A stretch of 64,000 bases of DNA from Streptomyces sp. NRRL S-87. GTDB taxonomy: Bacteria > Actinomycetota > Actinomycetes > Streptomycetales > Streptomycetaceae. The notes beneath the pieces were generated by a model. That model was not told the DNA's origin and ran no database searches. It saw nothing but the letters and a program-made list of their open reading frames with translations. Position 1 is the stretch's first letter. Each line of letters opens with the position of its first letter. Shown in pieces: positions 8,971 to 17,140 of this stretch. The translations under genes were made by a program, and so were the position numbers. The DNA is taken from contig NZ_JOGB01000024.1 in assembly GCF_000719335.1 (NCBI RefSeq), positions 1-64,000 of the forward strand, written 5' to 3'.

Positions 8971-9231
8971 TCACGCCCCCCGACGGCCGGTATGGGAAGC
9001 GACGGGCCTCGCACCCCAGCCGTAGCCGTCGTCGTACGGCGCGACCCGGGGCTGCGGACGGCCCCAGCCGAACCCGTCGCCGGGGACCGCGGCAGCGCGC
9101 TGCGGGGCGCCGTGTCCGCCCCCTCCGGCCGGGGCGCCCGGAGCCGCGGCGCTCAGGGCGGAGGCGGTACCGGCCGTCCCCAGGGCCGCGACGAGGGCGG
9201 CGGTCGTCACCAGCAGCGCGATCCTGGACAT
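8971..9231 (-). CDS. Secreted small peptide with DGxGWG repeats
   Basis: The 86-aa precursor has a clear signal peptide (residues 1 to about 28, ALVAALGTAGTASA cleavage region), then a Gly/Ala/Pro-rich linker. Its tail carries two copies of DG[FY]GWG, in PGDGFGWGRPQP and YDDGYGWGARP, and ends TGRRGA. There are no cysteines. The ribosome site AAGGAA is good. It is the first gene of the minus-strand cassette, so it may be the exported product, a signal peptide or a substrate of the cupins. I know of no named family that fits. Confidence 0.65.
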   Translation of the reverse strand: MSRIALLVTTAALVAALGTAGTASALSAAAPGAPAGGGGHGAPQRAAAVPGDGFGWGRPQPRVAPYDDGYGWGARPVASHTGRRGA

Positions 9232-9404
9232 GGCACGGTTTCCTTTCAGGGCAGGGGATTCGAGGTGATCGACCCTGTTCTCACCCGGAGTGCGGGGTGT
9301 TGTGGTCGATGCACCAAGACTGACCCGGAGCCGCGGCGGTGTCACGGGTTCCGGGGCGGCGCGAAGGCGCCTGGCGCGTTCGCGACACGACCGCGCGCCG
9401 GCCC

Positions 9405-9548
9405 GGAGACGTCCGCCCGGAGACGTCGGCACGGAGACGTCCACAGGGAGACGTCCGCACGGAGACGTCCGCACGGAGACGTCCGCGACCTCCCCGCCGG
9501 GACATCCTCACGGACACCTCCGCAACCTCCCCGCGGAGACGTCCGCGA
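9405..9548. repeat. 14-bp GACGTC tandem repeats in a divergent promoter region
   Basis: Six head-to-tail 14-bp units with consensus GGAGACGTCCGCAC occupy 9405-9488 exactly, and a seventh lies at 9535-9548. Each has the palindromic core GACGTC. Degenerate relatives (GACACCTCCGC, AAGACCTCCGC) follow up to about 9560. The array sits between the cassette's first gene and a LuxR-type regulator, which suggests cooperative regulator binding. Confidence 0.9.
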
Positions 9549-9643
9549 GAAGACCTCCGCAAGAAGACGACTTGAACGCCCGCGCCGGCTCGGTGAGCCT
9601 CGTACCCACCGATGGTCCGGACCGGAGGCGGAGGTCGCACAGG

Positions 9644-10618
9644 ATGCTGGAGTTACTCGGGCTGTCAGCCGATGCCGAGCGCGTCTACCGGGCGGCCCTC
9701 CACCACCCGGAACGCGGCGTGGTCGCCCTGACCGCCGTCACCGGGCTCGACGAGCGGGCCGTACGCACCTCGTTGGACGAACTGGCCGCCCTCGCCCTGC
9801 TGAAGCCGTCCGACGAGTTCGGCGGGCACATGCGGCCGGTTAGCCCCGAGGTGGGGCTGACCACACTGCTGGCGAGCGCCGAGGCGGAGCTCGCGGAACG
9901 CCGCGCGCAGGTGGCGACGGCCCGCGCGCAGATCGCGGCGATCGCCGCCGAGCACAGCAGCACCCGCGCGTCCGACAGCGCCACCCGGCTCGAGGGCATC
10001 GACGCCGTCCGGTCCCGCCTCGAAGAGCTCCAGCGGACGACGGAGTTCGAGTGCCTGTCGCTCAACCCGGGCGGCGCCCACCGCCCCGACGCGCGCAGCG
10101 CCGCGACCCCCCTCAACGAGCAGGCCCTGCGCCGGGGCGTCACCATCCGCGCGGTCGCCCGCGACAGCTTCCGCAACGACCCCGACACGCTCGCGTACGC
10201 GCGCTGGCTCGTCGAGCACGGCGGCCAGCTGCGCACCGTGCCCGTGGTGCCCGTCCAGATGATCGTCGTCGACCGGCGGGTCGCCCTCCTCCCGCTCGAC
10301 CCGGAGGACCCCCGCCGCGGCGCCCTCGAGGCCCGCAGTCCGGGCGTCCTCGCCGCCCTGCACGCCCTGTTCGAGCAGTGCTGGTCGGCCGGCACCCCGG
10401 TGGGCGAGCGGCCGGCGGCCGACGACAACGGCTGCACCCCCGTGGAACGCGCGCTGCTCGCGCTCGTCGCGGACGGCGACACCGACGAGTCGGCGGCCCG
10501 GCACCTGGGCGTGTCGCCGCGCACGGTCCAGCGCATGATGGCCAACCTCATGGAGCGCCTCGACGCCGCGAGCAGGTTCCAGGCCGGGGTGATCGCCGTC
10601 CGCAGGGGCTGGCTCTGA
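9644..10618 (+). CDS. LuxR-type regulator with TrmB-like N-terminal domain
   Basis: The 324-aa protein has an N-terminal TrmB-like winged helix (about 1-70), a short coiled coil (Ala/Glu/Arg-rich, about 85-110), a PLD-like middle domain and a C-terminal LuxR helix-turn-helix (about 263-320, with DESAARHLGVSPRTVQRMMA). Its fourth codon is TTA (9653-9655), so full expression should need the bldA tRNA. It is divergent from the cupin/peptide cassette across the GACGTC array and is the obvious candidate activator of it. Start ATG 9644 follows a purine-rich GGAGGCGGAGG tract. Confidence 0.85.
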   Translation: MLELLGLSADAERVYRAALHHPERGVVALTAVTGLDERAVRTSLDELAALALLKPSDEFGGHMRPVSPEVGLTTLLASAEAELAERRAQVATARAQIAAIAAEHSSTRASDSATRLEGIDAVRSRLEELQRTTEFECLSLNPGGAHRPDARSAATPLNEQALRRGVTIRAVARDSFRNDPDTLAYARWLVEHGGQLRTVPVVPVQMIVVDRRVALLPLDPEDPRRGALEARSPGVLAALHALFEQCWSAGTPVGERPAADDNGCTPVERALLALVADGDTDESAARHLGVSPRTVQRMMANLMERLDAASRFQAGVIAVRRGWL

Positions 10619-10622
10619 GGGG

Positions 10623-11297
10623 TCAGGGGCGCGGCGCGGTGGCCGACTGCGCCCGCCAGCGGGCCCCGATGGTGCGGAGCATGTTCTCGTACACGCCGAG
10701 ATAGCGGAAGGGCTTGATGCCGGCCATGTACAGGTGACCGAAGAAGCCGTTGGGCCTGACGAGCACGGCGAGCTGGCCGCGGTACCCGCCGGAGCCGTCC
10801 GGCACCCAGCCGAGGTGGAGGATGCCGTGCACGGTGCGGTTGGCCATCTCGGCCACCCACTCGTCGTGCGTCTCGTACACGGTGTCGAAGCGGGCGTTGC
10901 GCGAGGGCGGCAGGTCCTGGGGGAGCCGTTCCCGCAGGTCCTGCGGGAGCCGGTCGCGCAGGCTGGGCACCCGGGCGCCGAGGCCGGTCTTCGGATCGTC
11001 CCAGCCGAACAGCGCCCCGAGCTTCCAGCGGATCGCGAACAGCGCCCGCGCGACCGGGGAGGTGATGAAGCCGTCCTCGGGAGAGCCCGGCGCGGCGGAG
11101 CCCGGCGCGCCGGAGCCGCCCTCGACGGACGGCCCACCTGCCGCACCACCCCCACCCGTGAACAGGCCGACCAGCCGCGGGAAGTCGTCGGGTCCGCCCG
11201 GGGTGGGCACGGCCCACACGTCCTCGAGCCGGAAGTCGGGTGCGATGGCGTGGATGCGCCAGGGCCGGGAAGTGTGCGCCGTGCTGGGAAGCCTCAT
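10623..11297 (-). CDS. DUF2867 domain protein
   Basis: The 224-aa protein matches the DUF2867 pattern: an N-terminal DVWAVPTPGGPDDF, a central RWKLGALFGWDD, and a C-terminal hydrophobic block with RPNGFFGHLYMAGIKPFRYL. A Gly/Ser/Pro-rich insert lies near residues 50-75. The biochemical role is unknown; relatives occur alone or next to SDR-like domains. It is divergent from a TetR gene with palindromic operators between them, so it is probably that regulator's target. Confidence 0.8.
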   Translation of the reverse strand: MRLPSTAHTSRPWRIHAIAPDFRLEDVWAVPTPGGPDDFPRLVGLFTGGGGAAGGPSVEGGSGAPGSAAPGSPEDGFITSPVARALFAIRWKLGALFGWDDPKTGLGARVPSLRDRLPQDLRERLPQDLPPSRNARFDTVYETHDEWVAEMANRTVHGILHLGWVPDGSGGYRGQLAVLVRPNGFFGHLYMAGIKPFRYLGVYENMLRTIGARWRAQSATAPRP

Positions 11298-11311
11298 GGC
11301 GGAACCCCTGT

Positions 11312-11375
11312 CTATACGGTGGCGTATAGATCTACGATACGACTGTTATACGGCAACGTCTATACGGGTCCGTAT
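11312..11375. promoter_or_regulatory. Palindromic operators between DUF2867 and TetR genes
   Basis: CTATACGGTGGCGTATAG (11312-11329) has 6-bp inverted arms, and ATACGGGTCCGTAT (11362-11375) is a perfect 14-bp palindrome. Both share the TATACG half-site, also seen singly near 11347. They cover the divergent promoters, as expected for TetR control. Confidence 0.75.
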
Positions 11376-11402
11376 GTTCGGTGGATCACAAGGAGAGACG
11401 GC

Positions 11403-11960
11403 ATGGGCGTGACCCGTACGCCGCGCGGCGCGTGGATCGAGCAGGGCCTGGAGGCGCTGGCCGCGGCGGGGCCGGAGGCGGTGCGCATCGAGGTGCTCGC
11501 GCAGGCGCTCGGCGTGAGCAAGGGCGGCTTCTACGGGTACTTCCGCAACCGGGACGCCCTGCTCACCGAGATGCTCGACACCTGGGAGCGGGAGGCCGCC
11601 GAGGCGGTCATCGAGGAGGTCGAGGGCACCGGCGGGGACGCCCGGACCCGACTGGACCGGCTGTTCACCATCACGGCCACCCCCGAGGGGCCGGCCCGGG
11701 GCGTGGCGGTCGAGCTGGCGATCCGCGACTGGGCGCGCCGGGACGAGTCCGTGGCCGAGCGGCTGCGCCGGGTCGACAACCGGCGGATGGAGTACCTGCG
11801 CTCGCTGTTCGGATCGTTCTGCGAGAGCGCGCAGGAGGTCGAGCTGCGCTGCACGCTGACCTTCGCCCTCCGCCTCGGCGGCCACCTGATCGCGGCGGAC
11901 CACGGCCCCTTCAGCCGCGCGGAGGTGATGGAGCTGGCCCGCAAGCGGCTACTGGCGTAG
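11403..11960 (+). CDS. TetR-family transcriptional regulator
   Basis: The 185-aa protein has an N-terminal helix-turn-helix (about residues 8-54, with IEVLAQALGVSKGGFYGYF) and a helical effector domain. It lies divergent from the DUF2867 gene and shares the TATACG-type operators with it. ATG 11403 is preceded by AAGGAGAGAC. The inducer is unknown. Confidence 0.88.
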   Translation: MGVTRTPRGAWIEQGLEALAAAGPEAVRIEVLAQALGVSKGGFYGYFRNRDALLTEMLDTWEREAAEAVIEEVEGTGGDARTRLDRLFTITATPEGPARGVAVELAIRDWARRDESVAERLRRVDNRRMEYLRSLFGSFCESAQEVELRCTLTFALRLGGHLIAADHGPFSRAEVMELARKRLLA

Positions 11961-12083
11961 CCGCGGGCGGGCGGCGGGATCCGGGCGGACAGGACCGGAC
12001 GCGTCCGGAGGACCAGGCAGGACCAGGCAGGACCGCACAGGACCGGACGGCTCCGGACAGAACCGGGGAGGGGACGGGACGGG

Positions 12084-12100
12084 ACGGGCAGAAAGCCCGT
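12084..12100. terminator. Weak hairpin between convergent genes
   Basis: ACGGGC (12084-12089) pairs with GCCCGT (12095-12100) around AGAAA. It is short and ends just before the RibD-like stop codon at 12103. The preceding 120 bp hold CAGGACCAGG repeats and a CCGGACGCGTCCGG palindrome (11995-12008), with no gene. Confidence 0.35.
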
Positions 12101-12102
12101 GG

Positions 12103-12693
12103 TCAGCCCTTGGCGGGGCGGTACGTGGAGACCTGGACCCCGTGCGGGGAGGTGGTCGTGGAGACCAGCTCAAGGGTGCGCAGGCCGCCGTCCGCGGGGA
12201 AGATCGACTTGCCGCCGCCCAGCAGGACCGGCATGTGCATGAGACGCAGTTCGTCCACCAGGCCCTCGGCAAGCAGGGTGCGCACGAGGCTCGGGCTGCC
12301 CATGACCAGGAGGTCGCCGCCCTCGGTGCCGTGCAGCTCGCGGAGGCGGGCGACGGCGTCGGCGGCCGGGATGAGGCTGGTGTTCCAGGTCAGGTCGGAG
12401 TCGGCGAGGGTGCCGGAGACCACGTACTTGGGCAGGGCGTTCATCCGGTCCGCGAAGGGGTCGCCGGCCCGGCCGGGCCAGGCGCCGGCCATGGTCTGCC
12501 AGGTGCGGCGGCCGAAGAGGAGGGCGTCGGCCTTGAACGCGGCCTCGGCGAAGGCACCGCCGACGACCTCCGGGTCGAAGAAGGGGTGGGTCCAGCCGCC
12601 GTGGGCGAAGCCGCCGTCGACGTCCTCGTCGGGGCCGCCGGGGGCCTGCACGACGCCGTCCAGGCTGATGAACTCACTGATGACGATGCGCAT
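12103..12693 (-). CDS. Dihydrofolate-reductase-like (RibD C-terminal) protein
   Basis: The 196-aa protein is a typical stand-alone RibD_C/DHFR-fold enzyme: N-terminal ISEFISLDGVVQAPGG, central LLFGRRTWQTMAG, and MGSPSLVRTLLAEGLVDELR near residue 130. It probably uses NADPH to reduce an unknown substrate. It is monocistronic and unrelated to the neighbouring cluster as far as I can tell. Confidence 0.85.
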   Translation of the reverse strand: MRIVISEFISLDGVVQAPGGPDEDVDGGFAHGGWTHPFFDPEVVGGAFAEAAFKADALLFGRRTWQTMAGAWPGRAGDPFADRMNALPKYVVSGTLADSDLTWNTSLIPAADAVARLRELHGTEGGDLLVMGSPSLVRTLLAEGLVDELRLMHMPVLLGGGKSIFPADGGLRTLELVSTTTSPHGVQVSTYRPAKG

Positions 12694-12830
12694 GTCGGTA
12701 CGTCCTCTTCCGTCGCCGTGGCCTCGCGGCCCGTCCGCCCGTTGCCGTTACGCCTGTGTAGACCGGCACGGGCCCGGAGAATCATCGCCCGGAAGAAGAT
12801 CTATCCGTGTGATCTGGGCCACATGTGCGT

Positions 12831-12863
12831 GGAGCCCCCCGCGGGTGCGGCGCGGGGGGCTCC
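12831..12863. terminator. Strong hairpin terminator
   Basis: GGAGCCCCCCGCG (12831-12843) pairs perfectly with CGCGGGGGGCTCC (12851-12863) around a 7-nt loop. It lies downstream of the minus-strand acyl-CoA dehydrogenase pair. No T-tract follows, which is usual in Streptomyces. Confidence 0.7.
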
Positions 12864-12931
12864 GGGGCCGGCCCTCGGGGGGCCGGTGGCGCGTACGCGG
12901 GCCCGGGGGCGCCGGGACCGCGTACGCCGCA

Positions 12932-12959
12932 TCCGGGTGCCTCGGGGCAGGCACCCGGA
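12932..12959. terminator. Second hairpin after the acyl-CoA dehydrogenase pair
   Basis: TCCGGGTGCCT (12932-12942) pairs with AGGCACCCGGA (12949-12959) around CGGGGC. It lies only 13 bp beyond the dehydrogenase stop, in tandem with the hairpin at 12831, and marks the left end of the 13-15.7 kb unit. Confidence 0.65.
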
Positions 12960-12972
12960 GCGGGTACGCCCG

Positions 12973-14418
12973 TCAGGGCGCGGCCGGTGGTCCGTCCTGG
13001 CCCGCGGGGGCGCGCAGGCCGTCCAGACCGGCGGGGGTGTGGGCCAGGCCGCTGGGGGCGAGCCAGTCGAACGGGGCGTAGACCGCGGGACCGAGGCCGA
13101 TGCCCTCGGCGATCTGCTCGCGCAGCCGGTTGGAGGCGAAGCTGCCGATGACGTGCATCTGGGCGTCCCGGTAGTGGCGTTCGACCTCGTGGCCGGGGGT
13201 CAGGCCGGCGGCACCGTGGATCTGGACGGCACGGCCGGTCACCTCGACCGCCATCTCGGTGGCGTAGACCTTGAGCATGCCGATGAGGTCGCGGGCCGAG
13301 CGGCCGGCGGCGCGCTCGCTCGTGCAGCGGACGGCGAGCAGCCGGGCGGCGTCGATCTGGGCGCGGGACTCGGCGAGTTGGGCCTGTACGCCCTCCATGT
13401 GGGCCAGCGGGCGGCCGAAGGAGACGCGCTGCTGGGCGTGGCGCACGGAGGCCGCGAGGGCGTTCTCGGCAAGGGCGACGGCGCCGATCGAGTTCTTGAG
13501 CCAGCCCCAGGCCATGCCCTCGGAGAGTTCCTCGAACGGCACCGGCAGCACGTCGGCGGCGGCCACGTGGGCGTCGTTGAAGACCATGCCGCCCCAGGGC
13601 ATGGCCCGCAGTCCCATGCGCGGGATGTCGTAGCGGTGCACGCCGGGCTGGTGGAGGTCGACGAAGGCCAGGCACCATTCTGGACCGTCGTCGCCCAGCG
13701 GCCGCTCCCGGCGGGACAGGACGACCGCCACGTCCGCGTCCGGGGCGTTGGTGATGCGGGACTTCTCGCCCGTGATCACGAAGCTGCCGTCGGACCGGCC
13801 GGGGGCCGGACGGACGGTGGTGCGGAAGGTGCCGGCGTCGCTGCCCGCGGCGTTCTCGACGACGCCGAACGCGGCGAGCTTCTCGCCGGAGAGCAGCGCG
13901 GCGAGGAGCGGGGCGTGGGCACCGCGGGGGTCGCCGTAGGTGGTGATCAGCTTGCCGCAGAGCAGGGCGGAGACGCTGGCGGCCCAGTACGTTCCGGGGC
14001 AGGCCCGGGCCAGGGCCTCCATCGCGGCGGCCATGGCGGGGCCGTCGGCGCCGGTACCGCCGAACTCCGGCGGGTGGAACAGCCGGAGGTACCCGCTGTC
14101 GACCAGGTCCTGCCAGTTCTCGGCGGGTATCCGGCCGGTGGCGTCGGTGGCCGCGGCGCGGGCGGCGATGCCGGGGAACGCGACCGTACCGGCGGAGCCG
14201 GTCGTGGTGCCGGTACCGGTGGCGGTGGCTGCGGCGGTGGCGGCGAGGGCGTCGTTGACGAGGGTGCTGTGGGTGTCGCTGATGGTGCCGGAGCTGCCGG
14301 GGCTGCCGGGGCTGTCAGGGCCGTCAGTGCTTCCGGTGCTGTCGGTGCTGTCGGTGCCGTGGGCGTCGGTCGCGGCCTCGTGTGCCGCGCCGTTCGCGTA
14401 CGTGGTGGTGGCGGTCAT
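12973..14418 (-). CDS. Acyl-CoA dehydrogenase family protein 1
   Basis: This 481-aa FAD flavoprotein has the three ACAD domains: N-terminal helices (about 80-190), middle beta domain (VVENAAGSDAG, then GEKSRITNAPDADVAVVLS) and C-terminal helices (VSFGRPLAHMEGVQAQLAE, QIHGAAGLTPGHEVERHYRD). The first ~75 residues are a Ser/Thr/Ala/Gly-rich extension, unusual for the family. It is 12 bp behind a second ACAD, so the two probably form a heteromer or act in series. In this cluster such enzymes could oxidise a carrier-bound hydrazino or acyl group; that is inference. Confidence 0.85.
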   Translation of the reverse strand: MTATTTYANGAAHEAATDAHGTDSTDSTGSTDGPDSPGSPGSSGTISDTHSTLVNDALAATAAATATGTGTTTGSAGTVAFPGIAARAAATDATGRIPAENWQDLVDSGYLRLFHPPEFGGTGADGPAMAAAMEALARACPGTYWAASVSALLCGKLITTYGDPRGAHAPLLAALLSGEKLAAFGVVENAAGSDAGTFRTTVRPAPGRSDGSFVITGEKSRITNAPDADVAVVLSRRERPLGDDGPEWCLAFVDLHQPGVHRYDIPRMGLRAMPWGGMVFNDAHVAAADVLPVPFEELSEGMAWGWLKNSIGAVALAENALAASVRHAQQRVSFGRPLAHMEGVQAQLAESRAQIDAARLLAVRCTSERAAGRSARDLIGMLKVYATEMAVEVTGRAVQIHGAAGLTPGHEVERHYRDAQMHVIGSFASNRLREQIAEGIGLGPAVYAPFDWLAPSGLAHTPAGLDGLRAPAGQDGPPAAP

Positions 14419-14430
14419 GGCGTGGTCCTG

Positions 14431-15729
14431 TCAGCCGAGTCCGAGGAGGGAAGCCGCGATCACGGGGCGGAGCACCTCGGTGCCGCCGCCGGTGCCGGCG
14501 AAGAACAGCGCGTCGCGGTGGGCCCGTTCGACGAGCCGGTCGCCGTCGTCGGCGAGCGGCCCGGCCAGCCGGGCCGCGCCCTCGGCGACGGTACGGGCGG
14601 CCGCGGCCACGAACAGGCGGGCGGCCGCCGCGTCCTGGGGCGACGGGCGGCCGCCGGCGTCGAACTGCGCCGCGGCACGGTAGAGCAGGCCTTCGGCCAG
14701 CTCGCAGCGGGTGGCCAGGTCCGCGAGGGTGAAGCGGGCGGACTGGGCGTGGGTCAGCGGCCGGCCGAACAGCTCCCGCTCGCGGGCGGTGTCGACGGCG
14801 TCGCGGGTCAGGGCGCGCATGACGCCCAGCCAGGGTGCGCTCGTGAAGACCCAGTCGAGTGCGGCGAGCAGAGGCTCGACCTCGGCGACGGCGCCGCCGG
14901 GGGTGCCGAGCACGGCGGCGGACGGAACGAAGCAGTCGGTGAGGACGAGGCGGCCCCACGGGCACGTGGGCATGGCGGTCCGGGCGTCCGCCTCGACGTG
15001 CAGGCCGGGCGTGGCGCGGTCGAGCACGAAGGCGGTGCGCCGGCCGTCCTGGTGGGCGGCGAGCACGAGGAAGTGGTGGGCCCGGGGGCCGAGCGCGACC
15101 AGGTCGAGGGTGCCGGAGAGCAGCCAGCCGTCGCGGGCGTGCGGGGCCGGCCAGGCGGTGACGGCGGGGGCGAGGGAGCCGCCCTGGGTCTGCCGCAGGG
15201 AGAGGCCGCCGAGCCATTCGCCGGACGCCATGCGGGGCAGGTAGCGCTCGCGCTGCCCGGGGCTGCCGAAGGCCCGCAGGGGCACGGTGGCCAGGACGGC
15301 GTGCACGCCGAGGGCGAGCGTGAGGCCCGGGTCGCGGGCGCCCTCGCCCAGACCGTGCAGCAGGGCGCAGGTCTCGGAGGCGGACAGGCCCGCACCGCCG
15401 AGGGACGCGGGGACGAGGGCCCCGGCGGGCGGGGGTACGACGGCCGGGGCGTCCGGAGCGGCGCCCACCGCCACACCGGCACCCACCGCCGCACCGGCAC
15501 CCACCGCCGCACCGGCACCCACGGCCGCACCGGCACCGGCACCGGCGACTGCACCGAAGCCCGCGACCCGACCGTCCGCCGTCGCGGCGGCCAGGTCGGC
15601 GAACAGCCGCGCGTCCCACCGGCCTTCGCGGTCGCGGTCCGCGGCGGTGGGGCGGGCCACCCGGTCGGCGAGCTCCCGGGCCGCCTCGGCCGGCGACGGC
15701 CGGCCGGAGTCGGGGGAATGCGGAAACAC
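14431..15729 (-). CDS. Acyl-CoA dehydrogenase family protein 2
   Basis: The 432-aa protein shows ACAD features: SLRQTQGGSLAPAV in the middle domain, GRLVLTDCFVPSAAVLG, and ELFGRPLTHAQSARFTLADL in the C-terminal domain. GTG 15729 is chosen because AGAGAGGAGG lies just upstream. Residues about 55-95 are an Ala-Gly-Val repeat (AVGAG units, DNA about 15465-15560) that interrupts the N-terminal domain, apparently a repeat expansion. It is first in the unit, divergent from the AmCP operon. Confidence 0.82.
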   Translation of the reverse strand: MFPHSPDSGRPSPAEAARELADRVARPTAADRDREGRWDARLFADLAAATADGRVAGFGAVAGAGAGAAVGAGAAVGAGAAVGAGVAVGAAPDAPAVVPPPAGALVPASLGGAGLSASETCALLHGLGEGARDPGLTLALGVHAVLATVPLRAFGSPGQRERYLPRMASGEWLGGLSLRQTQGGSLAPAVTAWPAPHARDGWLLSGTLDLVALGPRAHHFLVLAAHQDGRRTAFVLDRATPGLHVEADARTAMPTCPWGRLVLTDCFVPSAAVLGTPGGAVAEVEPLLAALDWVFTSAPWLGVMRALTRDAVDTARERELFGRPLTHAQSARFTLADLATRCELAEGLLYRAAAQFDAGGRPSPQDAAAARLFVAAAARTVAEGAARLAGPLADDGDRLVERAHRDALFFAGTGGGTEVLRPVIAASLLGLG

Positions 15730-15828
15730 CGTCGGGCCTCCTCTCTCTCCCTTTCGGGTCCGTTCCGTGGCCACCGCGGACGTGCGGTGGGCCACCCCGA
15801 GGATTTCGAGAAAGGGAAATACGGCAAA

Positions 15829-15956
15829 GTGAATTCGCACAGCCGCACGGAGAATTCACACGGCTCACGGTGACTCACATTTCCGCACAGTCCTTGACAG
15901 TCTTCTGACATGCCAGCCGTTGTCTCGTCACCGCAGGTCACAGCAAGATGTGTGAC
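15829..15956. promoter_or_regulatory. Divergent promoter region with two inverted repeats
   Basis: GTGAATTC (15829-15836) is inverted as GAATTCAC (15852-15859), and GTCACA (15937-15942) as TGTGAC (15951-15956). TTGACA at 15893-15898 is a fair -35 hexamer, though no clear -10 follows. The region separates the acyl-CoA dehydrogenase pair from the AmCP operon, so one regulator probably controls both. Confidence 0.5.
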
Positions 15957-15985
15957 GGCTCGCTCCGGATGAAGGAGAGAAGGCA

Positions 15986-17140
15986 ATGGCATTAGCAGAG
16001 CACGGGGGCGGCATTCCGAAAATGCTTCCCCACCTGTCCGACGCGACCCTGCGGGACTCCGCCCACATGGCCGGCGTGGAGTTCGGCCCCCGGGACGCCG
16101 CCGTCATCGCCGACCTGCTGGTGAAGACCGGGATCGACCTGGTCGAGGTGGGCATGGTGTCCGGCCCGGGCTCCAAGGACGCCGACCTGATCGACGCGGT
16201 CCACGAGACCGTGGGCCCCGAGCGGAGCATGACCCTGGTCGTCGTGCGCGACCGCCAGCAGGTCGCCACGGCCCTCGACGAGGCCGAGCGGCTGGGCGTG
16301 CGCCACGTCATGTACTCCATCCCCACCTCCGAGCAGCACGCGAAGCTCAAGCTCGGCTCGCCGAGCGCGAAGTTCCTGGAGGCACTGGCCCGCTCCGCGA
16401 TCGGGCAGGCCAAGGACCGCGGCTTCCACGTCACGTTCAGCGGCGAGGACGGCGCGCGCACGCCCAGGGAGCGCCTGGTCCCCTACGTGACCGCGGGCTT
16501 CGCGGCGGGTGCGGACCGGTTCCGGCTCGCGGAGACCGTCGCGTACCTCTCCCCCTGGCAGATGGAGGAGGTGATCGCCGACCTCACGGCGATCGACGGC
16601 TCCGAGATCGAGATCCACTCGCACAACATGCTGGGCATGGCCGTGGCCAACTCGCTGGCCGCGCTGCGGGCCGGCGCGAAGTGGATCTCGGTGACGGTCG
16701 GCGGCATCGGCGAGCGCGGCGGCAACGCGCCGCTGGCCGAGCTGCTCACCTCGCTGCGCGTGATCCACGGCGACACCCGGTTCGACCTCTCGCACCTCAC
16801 CGAGCTGTCCCGGGTCGCGCTGCGCGGAGCGGGGCTCGGCGAGGCCTTCCAGTCGGGGCCGACCACCCCGCACGCCTTCGCGTACGAGCTGCCGGGGCAG
16901 CTCACGCACCCCGAGGCGTACGAGACCCTGCCGGCGGAGCTGGTCGGCAACTCCCGGGAGCTGCTGGTGCGCACCCGTCTGACGCCCGCGCTCGTGAAGT
17001 GGGCGCTGGCCGACTCGGGCGTCTTCGTCGACGTCGACCTGTTCACGCCGTGGCTCGTCGAGCGGCAGGAGCGCGAGGGGCGCCCGCTGCTCGACCGGGA
17101 CGCGATCCGCAAGGCCGCCATCGACTTCCAGGCCGCCTGA
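15986..17140 (+). CDS. HMGL-type aldolase / acyl-transferase, first gene of AmCP operon
   Basis: The 384-aa TIM-barrel protein belongs to the HMG-CoA lyase / DmpG / homocitrate synthase family. The N-terminal motif ATLRDSAHM (residues 20-28, with Arg23, Asp24 and His27) and the metal ligands in IHSHNM are present, followed by GIGERGGNAPLAEL. Length and the His in the first motif recall 4-hydroxy-2-oxoacid aldolases (DmpG), while GERGGNA recalls homocitrate synthase. It may add pyruvate or an acyl-CoA unit to an aldehyde or keto acid. Codon 3 is TTA (15992-15994). GAAGGAGAGAAGG is a strong ribosome site. Confidence 0.8.
   Translation: MALAEHGGGIPKMLPHLSDATLRDSAHMAGVEFGPRDAAVIADLLVKTGIDLVEVGMVSGPGSKDADLIDAVHETVGPERSMTLVVVRDRQQVATALDEAERLGVRHVMYSIPTSEQHAKLKLGSPSAKFLEALARSAIGQAKDRGFHVTFSGEDGARTPRERLVPYVTAGFAAGADRFRLAETVAYLSPWQMEEVIADLTAIDGSEIEIHSHNMLGMAVANSLAALRAGAKWISVTVGGIGERGGNAPLAELLTSLRVIHGDTRFDLSHLTELSRVALRGAGLGEAFQSGPTTPHAFAYELPGQLTHPEAYETLPAELVGNSRELLVRTRLTPALVKWALADSGVFVDVDLFTPWLVERQEREGRPLLDRDAIRKAAIDFQAA

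Noticed and set aside
9405..9548. CRISPR-like array
   Set aside because: The 14-bp units are contiguous with no spacers, and no cas genes are present.
12142..15873. 1243-codon plus-strand open frame
   Set aside because: It is antisense to the RibD-like and two acyl-CoA dehydrogenase genes, which have clear domains and ribosome sites. Long antisense frames are common in DNA with this GC content.
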